Shown: positions 33,216 through 43,350 of the stretch, piece after piece
Position numbering within the stretch: the first letter of the stretch is position 1
Layout of the letters: each line of letters starts with the position of its first letter
NCBI RefSeq assembly: GCF_001625215.2
Contig: NC_030383.2
Coordinates: 13,900,779 to 13,964,778, forward strand
Source of the DNA: Daucus carota subsp. sativus
Taxonomy: Eukaryota > Streptophyta > Magnoliopsida > Apiales > Apiaceae
Reading direction: 5' to 3'
DNA length: 64,000 nucleotides
Program-made: the position numbers and the translations under genes
The notes under the pieces: model-generated
What the model saw: the letters and a program-made list of their open reading frames with translations, nothing else
Told to the model about the DNA's origin: nothing
Database searches by the model: none

Positions 33216-36200
33216 TCTCTTCTCCATTCACCGCCTTCAACTTTGGAGTTCAGAAAGAAGTGAAGAAGGGTAAGTTCTACGACGCATCTTATATCCCAGG
33301 ATGTATCTTTAATGCATTCTTAAATTAAGATGTGTATTAGCCCAAAAACATTGTATTATTTAACAAAATATTTAACAATTAATATTTTAGAGTAATGCTA
33401 TTGCTTATTTTGTATCTAATTACAATTGCAATCGGTTCTTTATCGATATAAACTGTCTGATTTTGTATGCAACTATTTTTATATGTTTGTGTTGGTGTAT
33501 GCTTCACTTACTGTTGGATTTATTACAGGATGATAACAAAGCCATGCTTAAAAGTACTGTTTGCGATGCTTTCATTCCTTAGTGGGTTCATTTACAAGAT
33601 GTTGATTTCCACCACTCTAGATATGCTACTAATACTATTTTCAGTCTCTGTTATCATTCCCATCTTCATCATTTGAATTGACATTTATTTATCATTTTTA
33701 TTTTTACGGCCAGACACGACGGAATGCTAATGTGAGTTAAGAGTAAAAATAGTTATTTGGATTGATCTTTCTTCTTAATTTGTCGTTTGTAATTTTGGAG
33801 CTATAGTATAGGTTAGGAGTTCTGCATTTTTTTATTTAGCTTGGTTGACTTGGAGTGAATATTTTATCGATTTTATTGTGCTCATTTGGAATGAATAGTT
33901 TATTGATTTCAATGTGCGTGGCTGCTTCGTTACTTTCATGTACATGTATCTGTCTCATATGTGGTTTTTCAATCTTTTAGGATGACAGGCAGGAGGAATT
34001 GGGACTTGAGCTTGCAAAATACATCTGTATCAGAGGTAAATTTATGAAATATAATCGCGAAATTCCTCACATGATCAGTGGTTTGTTTTATTTGTTTAAT
34101 TGTAATACACTATAACTCTTATATTTGTAATTAGTTAGAGTTTGCATATTCAGTCATGAAATTCATTTTGAATGCTTATGTAGATTTGATCATTCAGATT
34201 TAATTATCTCTACAACTGAGAGTAACTTGGTACTGATGGACTTCGACAACTGATAATCAGAAGTGTTGAGAGTAGCTGTTGTGAGTGAATTAATTAATTC
34301 TTAATTTGATTTGATTTTGTAAGAGATATTTATCTTGAAGCACTGATATCGAAATTCTTCATCAACGTCTCTATTAAATTTCAATCGTGAATCAATTGTT
34401 GAGAAGTTCTATAATGGTAAACCACAATGAAGGAGGATATCAAGGATAGAAGAGTAGACTAACCGATTCTGGTGCAGGTTGCAACTGGCATGCATGGCAC
34501 TGGTGCTACAATTGGTGCATGGTGTGGGCCTGTCCACTGGTACCCATGGCCAGTCACAGCTTCACCACTCAGCTGAGGTAGTTCCAGCTCCATCTCTTCT
34601 GGGAATGATGGAATAGAGAAAAGTGGAAGAAGGGAATCAAGGAGAAGATAAATGAGAAGTTGTCAGGCGGGCACAAGTAGGAAGGAGCATACTCAAACTA
34701 CTAATCCATGTACTAGAGGATCATATGGTATTATTATAGGATATGGAACAGCTATAGCCAGAAAAGCGGCTTTATGAGAAGAAAGAAATAAAATTGAAAC
34801 GATAAAGGAGAAGTTTTCCGGTGGTCAACACTAGGCATTTCTGGCTTTCGTGTCATGCCTATGACATTGTTAAGTATGTGTTAAATAACAATAACAATGT
34901 ATTATAATGTGGATCAAATCTTTTATTGTGTGTGACACGTTTGCAAATAGTGTATATCTTTTGCGATAAGCAGTTTTGGATGGTAGTCCCAGTCGGATTG
35001 AACTATTGTTGGCTGTGCCTATGTATAAATGTGGTGTTGTCTCTGTACTTCCATCTAAAAAGATAAGATACCAGATTATTATACTTTGAAGATGTATGTT
35101 ATTTATTCTCTGCAATTGGCAAGTTGAAATTGATGGTCGTCTGTGTGTCCTTATTTTGGGGCAGTGTTTCCAGCTTTGCAAACTCTAGATCGACATTACT
35201 TTTATCTACATTTCTTCTTCTATCTTTTTTTATTTCCTTTTTTCTTTAGATTGAATGTTCTCTAAAATCTCCAGGTTTAATTTTGTGTTAAAATATATCC
35301 TTTACAAAGACACGATAAAATTGAAAACAATACTAGACGACTCTTAAAATTTTCTCAAAGTAGACGGACTCACTATGAGTACAAACTAAATAATCATATT
35401 TTAACATTATACATCCATGTTATGCTTTTAATAAGAATAATTTTTTTACATAAAATTGTAAATTAATATTTCTTGATAAACCTATAAAACATAATGTTTT
35501 TAAAATTTAAATGTTTGCTATTTTTATTTCTTAATATATTAAAATGCGTTGATATTTGGCTACCACAAAAAATTATATTTGAAAAGTTAATGTTTATAAA
35601 ATTTACATAAAATTTGTCAAAATTTTTAAAGTACTATTGTGAAATTCAAAAATTGATTAACAAGATCAAAATTATTAGGAAATATTTTTTTTATTTCAAA
35701 ATTATTTAATAATTAAATAATTTTATTTTAATTTCACAGTGGATGTCCTATTTAAATTTTAAATGGTCAGTGGCTCGTGTAATCATATCATATAATATAT
35801 ATATAATCATGCTAAACGTGCTATAATAATTTAGTTATTTTCATGCTCCATGTTAGTACAATTTATGAAATTAAATTATTAAGAAATTTATGAAATTTAT
35901 GAAATGATTAGTTGTTCATGATTCATATCGGAAACGTGGATCGAATATCGAAAAGTTATATGGTTGCACAACAACTTACTTAAAGTTTGGTTATGAAATT
36001 ATCGTAAATACTAAGTGGGTGTTTGTTTAAGACTTATAAGTCCAGCTTCTGGTTTATAAGTTATGAGCAGTTATTCGTACTGTTTGCGTAATAAGTCATC
36101 TCGATAACACTTCATCTTCTCTCCAGTTAGAAATAAGCGTAATAAGCCGTCTCTTTATTTTGTAAGAAGAATTTTGGGTCAATGGTCTGAATAAATAATT

Positions 36201-36369
36201 ATTATTTTTTTGGGATCACTACAGATATATGTGAATTTTTCATAGTAAGGGGAGTATTCATGATCATCTTCTCTTATGAAATTGTTGGTACTAATATTAC
36301 AAATTCGCATATTTTTAAAATATATTTGCAATGCTTGATTTTATTTATGTTTAAACAATTTTAATAGGA
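33216..36369 (+). other. Right part of the large Helitron
   Basis: An exon-like piece (about 33216-33271, followed by GTAAGT) continues the unidentified captured gene that the Copia element interrupted. Another open stretch, rich in Gly, His and Trp, lies near 34480-34580. From 35.2 kb the sequence is AT-rich. Near 36015-36180 a GGGTGTTTGTTTAAGACTTA-like block resembles a hAT-type MITE end, but no partner terminus was found. No Rep/helicase was found. Confidence 0.4.
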
Positions 36370-36398
36370 GCTCGCGAAGCGCGGGCATAATTCCCTAG
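36370..36398 (+). repeat. Helitron 3' terminus: hairpin plus CTAG
   Basis: Stem GCTCGCG / CGCGGGC (one G-T pair) with an AAG loop, eight bases, then CTAG. Viral coding sequence resumes at the following T. Confidence 0.85.
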
Positions 36399-36529
36399 TA
36401 AATATAATAGGAAGTAGTATTAAAAGCCCTATACTTATGGATATAAGTAAATCAAAACCTCAGATGTCAACAGGAGTTAAGAGGGCAATAAATAGTTTAG
36501 CCGAACTCCATAAAAAAGGAAAATTCTGA
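36399..36529 (+). pseudogene. VAP-like ORF, 3' part
   Basis: The frame that stopped at 16570 continues here in register and ends at TGA 36527-36529. The C-terminus is basic (GVKRAINSLAELHKKGKF), as expected for the nucleic-acid-binding end of a virion-associated protein. The capsid-like ORF starts four bases after the stop. Confidence 0.6.
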
Positions 36530-36533
36530 AAAA

Positions 36534-38468
36534 ATGTCTATACAAGAACATAGTGTAATCACCTTTCTTAAAAAATACGGAAAGGAAATTATGGAAAGAG
36601 AAAGAAAAAAGTATGAACCCATAAAAAATGAAAATAAAACAGTAGAAAAAATAAATAAACAAGATGAATTAGAAGAATTAAAAAAGGAAAATTTTAAGCT
36701 AAGAAGTAAAACTAACATAGAATGGTTAAATAAATATAAATTTTATAAAAATAAATATAAAATTCAAAAGAAAGAATTAAGAGAAACAAAATTAGAAGTA
36801 ATAAAGGTACTAGAAAATGTAGAAAGTTTAAAAAATAAAATAAGTCAATTAAAAATAGAATTAAGTAGACAAAAAGGAAAAGAAAAAATAGAATTCCAGG
36901 ACAGTAGTAATGAAACAGATAAAGAACAAATCGATAGTAGTAATACAGAAGAAGAGGAGATAAGGTATCTGGAGGAATCAGATAATAAGGAACAAGAAAT
37001 TATAATAAAAGAAAATCAAGAAATTTTAGAGGCTTTGGGAAAAATGAAAAATATAAACGCTATAATAGAGGATGAAAGTGATATAGAACAAGAGGAAAAT
37101 TCTTATATACAAACAGATAATGATATGGAAACAGAAAAAATTATTAATAAAGATGCTGAAGACTATCCAGAAGAGGAACTAGGAGATCATATAATAGCTA
37201 GAAGAAATAATATAGGAACAGATCATATTCCTCTAGGACAAAGAGATCAAGTACAAGACTTTGTAGGATCAATAACACAAGGAATTAATATAAATGGATA
37301 TTTTCTAGATTTAGATAATGTATATGATGAGCAAGAAATAAGTAGGAGAATTAAAGATTGGAATCTAGGGATGTATATAGCCCTAATGAATGCTAAAAAT
37401 TTGGATAATATAGATTATATTTATGACCTAATATCCAAAACAATTATCGGAAAGGCCGCATTTTGGATTGAAAGTATAAATTATGCATTAAAAGAGGAAG
37501 CAAAACAGAATGCTAAAACTTGGAGGGATATGTTAAACATGTTTGATGTAGTATTAAAAAGAGAATTTCTAGGAGAGCAATGGTTTGTAGCGCAAGAACA
37601 GGTAATGGTTGAGAGAAAAATAGAGATAGTGATGTATCTAAACAATATGAAATGTTGTAAGATAAATAAATTACCAGAGTATACTATAAGCTTTTCAAAA
37701 TTATTTTATGAAGCAAAGTTTTTACCAGATGAAAGTATAGTATACCAACAACTTTATTATGATCATTTACCCTCACCATATAACACAGAAATCACCAAAG
37801 AATATACTAATCTAGAACCTAAGGAAAATACGTTAGGAGAAAGAATTAGAGTATTAAGATTATATTTAATGCGTAAATGTGAAGAATATAGAGTTCAACA
37901 AAAAATAAAAAAAGATAAAAAGCACGGATTAAAGGAAATATGTGGTTTTACAGAAAGAAAATTAGTATTTGGATGTGATAATAAGATAAATAATACAAAA
38001 AATAGATATAGGAAATATAAAAAATCAAGTTATAATAAGGATGAATATTATAAAAAACGAAATAAATCATATAGGCCTTATAAATCATTTAAATATAAAA
38101 GAAGAAGATTTAGGAGATATAAAAATACTCCTGAAAATAGGAAAAGATTTAAATACAAAAGAAAGTTTAGAAAAAGGAGATATACCAAACCTTTACAAGG
38201 TAATAGTAAAACAAAAATAACAGATTGTAAATGCTGGAATTGTAATGAAAAAGGACATTATGCTAATAAATGTCCAAAATTAAAACAAAATGGAGTAAAA
38301 TATATAGATAGTACGGATTTTATAATGAAATTAGAATATATAAAAGAAGACAATGATAATGACTGGTACAATGATAAAATATTTTATATTAGTGAAACAG
38401 AGCCTGAAGAAATAAATTATATAGAAGAAAATAATACTAGTAGTGATGAATTATTTGAAACAGAATAA
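36534..38468 (+). CDS. Pararetroviral capsid-like protein, 644 aa
   Basis: A long intact ORF of caulimovirid coat-protein type. It has a Lys/Glu coiled coil (about 1-120), an acidic Ser/Glu-rich segment (120-215), a central capsid core (about 230-460, with WIESINYALKEEAK and EYRVQQK), a very basic Lys/Arg/Tyr stretch (about 480-560) and a CCHC zinc knuckle (567-580, CWNCNEKGHYANKC), then an acidic tail. The capsid packages the DNA and pregenomic RNA. It is open throughout, which is notable for an endogenous copy, but this alone does not show expression. The end overlaps the protease ORF by 26 bases. Confidence 0.85.
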   Translation: MSIQEHSVITFLKKYGKEIMERERKKYEPIKNENKTVEKINKQDELEELKKENFKLRSKTNIEWLNKYKFYKNKYKIQKKELRETKLEVIKVLENVESLKNKISQLKIELSRQKGKEKIEFQDSSNETDKEQIDSSNTEEEEIRYLEESDNKEQEIIIKENQEILEALGKMKNINAIIEDESDIEQEENSYIQTDNDMETEKIINKDAEDYPEEELGDHIIARRNNIGTDHIPLGQRDQVQDFVGSITQGININGYFLDLDNVYDEQEISRRIKDWNLGMYIALMNAKNLDNIDYIYDLISKTIIGKAAFWIESINYALKEEAKQNAKTWRDMLNMFDVVLKREFLGEQWFVAQEQVMVERKIEIVMYLNNMKCCKINKLPEYTISFSKLFYEAKFLPDESIVYQQLYYDHLPSPYNTEITKEYTNLEPKENTLGERIRVLRLYLMRKCEEYRVQQKIKKDKKHGLKEICGFTERKLVFGCDNKINNTKNRYRKYKKSSYNKDEYYKKRNKSYRPYKSFKYKRRRFRRYKNTPENRKRFKYKRKFRKRRYTKPLQGNSKTKITDCKCWNCNEKGHYANKCPKLKQNGVKYIDSTDFIMKLEYIKEDNDNDWYNDKIFYISETEPEEINYIEENNTSSDELFETE

Positions 38469-38874
38469 GATGGTAGTTATATATGTCGAAGCAGATGTAG
38501 AATATAAGCCTTCAAAATATATAAAACAAAAGATGTTTATAGATAGTGGAGCAGATATTTGTTTAGCTAAAAAAGAGGTTTTTATTCAACATAAATGGAA
38601 AAGAACAAAAACACATAGGATTAGAGTAACAGGATTTAATGAACATATGAAAGAGTTAGATATAATAGCAGAAAATGTGAAGTTTATATTAGATAAAACT
38701 AGGTTTAAATTACCTATAGTTTATCAGGAAAATAATATGAAGCAACAAATGATACTAGGAAATAATTTTTTAGATTATTTTAAAACCCAAGTAATAAAAA
38801 GAATCAATAAGTCTATTAACTCCATGTGGAAAATGGATAGTACTAAAAAGAATAGTACCTGTAAAATCAATTAG
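38443..38874 (+). pseudogene. Pararetroviral aspartic protease, start of pol
   Basis: The start overlaps the capsid ORF. The active-site motif FIDSGAD lies at about residues 32-38, followed by a pepsin-like fold with ILGNNFLDYF near residue 105, normal for caulimovirid proteases that cut the polyprotein. The frame shifts near 38845, after which the pol frame continues in another register, so the polyprotein is interrupted. Confidence 0.8.
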
Positions 38875-39841
38875 TATTAATAATATAAGAACTGAACGAC
38901 AAACTAATCTAGAACTATTGAAACAAAAATATCTAGAAGCATTAAAAATAAATTTTGGAGAGCATCCAATGAAATTATGGGAGAGGGAAAAAATATATGC
39001 CGAGATAAAAATAATAGATCCCAATGAGATAATAAGGAATCGACCAATTAGATATAGTCCAACAGATCAGAAGGAATTAGAAATTCAAATAAAGGAACTG
39101 TTAACTTTAGGACTAATAAAGGAAAGCAAAAGCCCACATAGTAGCCCAGCCTTTTTGGTAAGAAATTAATGAAACAAAAAGAGGAAAAGCTAGAATGGTA
39201 ATTGATTATAGAGAATTAAATAAAAAGACAATATTTGATGGATATTTCCTACCATACAAAAGGAATTTAATTAATAAAACAAGTAATAAAAGATGGTTTA
39301 GTAAATTTGATTGTAAGAGTGGATATTGGCAGATCAAATTGACGGAAGAATCCAGATGTTTAACTGCATTCAGTGTACCACAAGGACATTATGAATGGAT
39401 GGTATTACCCTTTGGATTAAGAACAGCCCCTCAAATATTTCAGAGAAGAATGGATAAAATATTTAGAGAAATGAATGATTTTTGTTTAGTATATATAGAT
39501 GATATATTAATATTTAGTGACAGTTTAACAGATCATATAAAACATCTAGAAGAATTTGAAGATTGGATATGTAACAAAAGAGCAATCGGAATAGCAGTTC
39601 TAAAGTCCAAACTGGAAGATTTTATTAGAGGAAGGAAGGCATGTGTATTGGGTACCAGGATGGGAGGAGATGTTGAAGAAATACTAACATTATATTATAA
39701 TAATGATGTTTTGAAAACAGATACAACCGAGTTAACAGCAATGTATAAAAGAGTTACAGAAGGAAAATACAATCATTCCATAAAGACAAGGGAACTTTAC
39801 AAGGAAATGACACCAGGCCAAATGAGGAAGACAGTAGTAAC
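38846..39841 (+). pseudogene. Pararetroviral reverse transcriptase, shifted and truncated
   Basis: The fingers and palm are recognisable in two frames (to about 39166, then from 39175): IKESKSPHSSPAFLV, VIDYRELNKKT, FDCKSGYWQIKL, VLPFGLRTAPQIFQRRMD and the catalytic YIDDILIF. After HIKHLEEF the sequence changes abruptly (about 39560) into an unrelated tail of about 95 codons. The thumb and RNase H are missing, pointing to an internal deletion of at least 1 kb. The tail may come from the last viral ORF (inclusion-body protein position), which I could not confirm. The tail frame is interrupted by a hAT insertion at 39842. Confidence 0.85.
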
Positions 39842-40257
39842 TAGGGGTGTACACGGTTCGGGTTGGGCGGGTTAGCGGAATTTATTGACCCAACCCAATT
39901 AAATCGGGTTTTCAAAATTTCAACCCAAACCGAACCGTATAAATTTGTAACTCAAACCAATTTGTAGTATTTCGGTTTGGATCGGTTCGGATTGGTTTGG
40001 TTATAATCGCAGGTGTCGAATAGGTCTTCAACATCCAATTTCTTATACTTAAAATTACTTTAACAATCTTGTCAAAGACATAAAATTGAAAACAGTTAAA
40101 AAAAAATAGGGAATTTATCAAATATACTATTTTTTAGGATTTTATTTGCAAAAATACCATCTTCCTAAATTAATTGCATATTTACTAAACTAAGTTTCTA
40201 AATTGCAAAAATACTACCCCTCCCCTGCAACTAAATGCAACCTCATATGCAACTGAA

Positions 40258-40312
40258 TGCCTGATTTCAAGTTCCACTTTTCAAATGTCATTTTCGACCT
40301 CATCCTTGGAAT

Positions 40313-40366
<54 letters not shown>

Positions 40367-40420
40367 TGAAAATTTGGTCGAAAATGACATTTGGAGACTA
40401 GAACTTGAAATCAAGCATTT
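40258..40420. repeat. Hairpin centred on (TA)n
   Basis: Arms of about 43 bases (left TTCAAGTTCCACTTTTC..., right its near-complement) flank an (AT)25 run at 40315-40364. The two halves could extrude a cruciform. Confidence 0.75.
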
Positions 40421-40767
40421 AGTTGCATTTAGTTGCATTTGGTTGCATTCAGTTGATTCCATTTTGATCTAATGCCCCGCCAGGGGCACCCATACATCAA
40501 TTGTAATTTACAGTTTTCAGTTGCATTTAGTTGCTTATGAGATTGCATATTCAGTTGAATATTGCTCCTACCGGGCCTGCAACCCAAATCCACCACAATA
40601 TCACCCCACCCTAAAAAAATTCAGTTGCTCATGAGGTTGCATTCAGTTGATTCTATTTTGATCTAATGGCCCCGCCAGGGGTACCCATACATCAATTGTA
40701 ACTTACAGTTTTCAGTTGCATATGAGATTGCATTCAACCATATGCAACCTCATATGCAACTGCAACT

Positions 40768-40824
40768 CCTGATTTCAAGTTCCAGTTCTCGAATGTCATT
40801 CGAGAACTGGAACTTGAAATCAGG
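40768..40824. repeat. Perfect 28-bp palindrome
   Basis: Left arm 40768-40795 (CCTGATTTCAAGTTCCAGTT...) and right arm 40797-40824 are exact reverse complements around a single T. It is related in sequence to the (TA)n-centred hairpin 450 bases upstream. Confidence 0.9.
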
Positions 40825-41368
40825 CATTCAGTTGCACGTGGTTGCATTCAGTTGCAGAAGAGAAGGGTAGTATTTTTGCAATTTAGAAACTTAGTGTAGT
40901 AAAACTGCAAATAGCTATTCTTGAGAAAAGTAAATTTGCAAAAATGTACTTTTTCCTATATATTTATGAAAAAACCCCAAAAAAATAAGTAGTTTCAGAT
41001 CATGAACAAATATATTCATGAATTTAATCTCATATTCTCATTCATAAATTTATTCTCATATATATTTAAATAGCAAACAAAAATTAATATATTAAATTTA
41101 GGGCATACAAATACAATAAAACTAATTAGATTAGACTAATATGTGATGAGATGGATAAATTTAATATGTTTCCATATTTTTCAATCGGGTTGGGTTGGAT
41201 CGGTTTATAAAACCCGAAACCCATGTCCAACCCAATTAAATCGGATTGATACTATTTCAATCCAATTACTAATCGGGTTAAATATTTTCGGATTGGATCG
41301 GCCGAAATATGATCGGTTTGGATCGGGTTGGTCGGTTTCGCCAACCCGTGTACACCCCTAGTAGTAAC

Positions 41369-41418
41369 ACTGCAAAGTCCATCAAAAGAAGAAGGATGTT
41401 CTAATCCTTTTGAATAAA
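41369..41418 (+). pseudogene. End of the pararetroviral pol-tail ORF
   Basis: After the hAT element and its duplicated 8 bases, the frame from the left flank stays open for about 16 codons to TAA at 41416-41418. This marks the end of the last viral coding region. Confidence 0.55.
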
Positions 41419-41433
41419 ATGTGAGAATATTTG

Positions 41434-41700
41434 TATGGCCCAAACTTTTAGTTTGGTGACCATACTTACTTAAAATGTTTTACAGCCCAATATGAAATTG
41501 GTGACTGTAGTATAATAAAGATGTCTTTACAGCCCAATATGAAATTGGTGACTGTAGAATATTAGCAAATCTTATTACAGCCCAATATGAAATTGGTGAC
41601 TGTAGTATAATAAAAATATTTTTACAACCCAATATGAGTTTGGTGATTGTATCTTCTTAGTTGATGATTTTACGGCCCAAGATACATATTGGTGACTGTA
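41434..41700 (+). repeat. Array of six stem-loops, period 47-48 bp
   Basis: Six units begin at 41434, 41481, 41528, 41576, 41623 and 41671. Each folds as TACAG...CTGTA outside and CCCAAT...ATTGG inside, with a TGA bulge on the 3' side. Units differ in paired ways: TATGG/CCATA and CCAAAC/GTTTGG in the first, TACAA/TTGTA in the fifth, and TACGG/CTGTA (one G-T) in the sixth. The array lies between the end of viral coding and the promoter, in the intergenic region. Confidence 0.9.
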
Positions 41701-42023
41701 GTACTACTCTTACAACATATCAAAATTTCCATGACTAAAAAAAAAAAAAGGATATCAGTGCAGAAGCAAAAGATATGGCAAAGGAACAAGAAAATCAGTA
41801 GCAGATAAGAAAATCAGTAGCGGATAAGAGAACGTGGCAGGAAAAGCTTAAGCAGATATGAGAAGATATGAGTTGACAGGAAATCTGTAAGCTTTTGAAG
41901 AAAGTGAAGACAGCAGGAATCTAAAAAAGATAGAAAAGACTGCACTCAGAAAATAATTCATGTATCATTATTGTAATACATTATTGAAAGGCTATTGTAT
42001 GCCTGTAATCAAAACCGGGATCT

Positions 42024-42032
42024 CTATATAAG
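42024..42032 (+). promoter_or_regulatory. Pararetroviral pregenomic promoter (TATA box)
   Basis: CTATATAAG inside GGGATCTCTATATAAGAGAC, about 320 bases after the stem-loop array. The form and location match the 35S-type promoter of caulimovirids, with transcription expected about 30 bases downstream. Upstream is an AAGAAAATCAGTAGC-type direct repeat (41790-41830). Confidence 0.7.
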
Positions 42033-42244
42033 AGACCTTATTGTAACATTGAAGATCATCAGTTCTTGAAATACATCTTAAATTTCTCTACACTTACTCT
42101 TCTTATGGCAAACTAAACCTCTTCTCCTACAATCTTCGACAGAAGAACATGTTCATCAATAAGATATCATATACAAATATTATCTATTTGTCATCATAAG
42201 TTATATCATTTAAAGCAGAGATGGTGGATATCTGTCGAGCAACC

Positions 42245-42256
42245 TGGTTGCAGAGC
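42245..42256 (+). promoter_or_regulatory. Possible viral primer-binding site
   Basis: TGGTTGCAGAGC matches the initiator tRNA-Met complement TGGTATCAGAGC at 10 of 12 positions, about 190 bases after the predicted RNA start, where a caulimovirid leader can carry it. The two mismatches are adjacent and could be decay. Confidence 0.45.
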
Positions 42257-43350
42257 CTGTTAGACGTGAGGTCATAAAAGGGCATAGCAGAGATCAGGGA
42301 CTCCGGTGAGCCAATCTGTTTAAATAGTATGATTTATTTTGATAAATAAGATAGGATTTTTATATGATATCTATAATTCATGTTATGCATGATATTGATG
42401 AAAAATGTTTAGAAGTTATAGATTGTAGATTTTATTTAAAACATGATTGTTTTTGTTGTAAGTTCTAATTGCCTACCCTCTTTAGGGTTTATTAGATATA
42501 AGAAACGATTCCCTGTATCTTCTCGGTATTTTGGTAAGTATATTACTAAATCACTTAGTAATAATGTATAGACTCGAATGCATGATCAGATGAACACATA
42601 TATTGTACCTAATTTCTTTGTCCGCCGCAAATCACCAAAACCTTTTATCGCCTCTTAACCTCTGCTATCGTCTCTCCGCGGCTACCAATAATACTCTGCT
42701 AATTGTGTTTTGTGCTAGGCTTAACTCAATATATAAACACAAGTTACCGACTAGTACTAGGAGTCTAAGTCTAAAGTATTCTTATCAATTAGTAATTTAA
42801 TAATCACCCAATTTATTAATTCTATTTCTATTCTAATTCAAATATTATAAAATATACGAATATTACAAATTATAATCCAATTTTGCAATTTTATATATTA
42901 GTATTGGTATTACATAAAGATTTTTATAAAATAAAATTTATTTTATCTTACAAATATTAATTTTGAAACGTTAATATAATTTTTATTTTTATAGATAACC
43001 ACAAAATTATTTTATCCTACAAATATTAATATTGAATCATTAAAAACTCCTTATTTCATACAAATAATGCGGGACAAACGTGACAAGAACCAAATCCAAA
43101 AGTTTTATGTTCTGGAGCAGCCCAACGAGTGAAAGGCCCAAAAAACACCGACTCAACGTATCCATCCATCGATAAAGAGCGTTCCCCACCCACATAAACT
43201 CCCCTTTTCAATTATCGGGTTTATTAGGGTTCGTCATCCTCTAGAATCCATCATATCTCTATCTATCCATTTCTTCGTCTATCTTAGCGTTTCAATTCAC
43301 ATCTACGAACCCTAGTTTTGAAAATTTCAATTCAATTATTATCTGTGAAG
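42257..43350. other. Viral leader remnant, spacer, then RBP45 promoter and 5'UTR
   Basis: The right limit of the virus is unclear and probably lies between 42300 and 42600; an ATTACTAA/TTAGTAAT inverted repeat lies at about 42540-42565. From 42600 to 43060 is AT-rich spacer. From about 43070 the GC content rises, and GGGTTTATTAGGGTTCGTC and CGAACCCTAG-type motifs suggest the 5' region of the following RNA-binding protein gene. Confidence 0.45.

Larger units (their letters stand above)
16571..36398 (+). mobile_element. Large Helitron, itself interrupted by Copia
   Basis: The 5' end is TCTATATAACTCTTAATACA, and the 3' end is a hairpin (36370-36386, GCTCGCG-AAG-CGCGGGC) followed 8 bases later by CTAG (36395-36398). 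It sits between A (16570) and T (36399), the Helitron target. The flanks are both pararetroviral and their reading frames match across the gap, which independently confirms both borders. Without the Copia element (11,633 bp) and its 5 bp duplication the Helitron is about 8.2 kb. It holds plus-strand exon-like fragments, including trehalose-phosphate synthase. No Rep/helicase was recognised, so it is probably non-autonomous. Confidence 0.75.
40107..40962. mobile_element. Nested long-TIR element (Mutator-like MITE?)
   Basis: About 110-base imperfect inverted arms (40107-40230 and 40850-40962, sharing AAACTTAGT and TTTGCAATTTAGAAAC-type words) enclose repeats of TTTAGTTGCA/TTCAGTTGCA. There are also two direct copies of a block of about 75 bases (near 40453 and 40645), a (TA)n-centred hairpin and a perfect 28 bp palindrome. 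The borders and target duplication are not clear, so the superfamily is a guess. Confidence 0.6.
39842..41360. mobile_element. Non-autonomous hAT element, 1,519 bp
   Basis: Terminal inverted repeats TAGGGGTGTACACGG / CCGTGTACACCCCTA are flanked by the 8 bp duplication GTAGTAAC (39834-39841 and 41361-41368), diagnostic of the hAT superfamily. Subterminal regions are full of CGGGTTGG/CCAACCCG motifs in both orientations, the usual transposase-binding pattern. There is no transposase. It is inserted in the viral pol tail and hosts another inverted-repeat element. Confidence 0.95.

Noticed and set aside
40214-40472. Open frames of 71-82 codons with runs of Ile-Tyr
   Set aside because: They are translations of the (TA)n microsatellite; the same applies to 55501-55770 and 58217-58474.
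42603-42800. 65-codon frame after the viral leader
   Set aside because: No start context, no family resemblance and no splice partners; it lies in AT-rich spacer.
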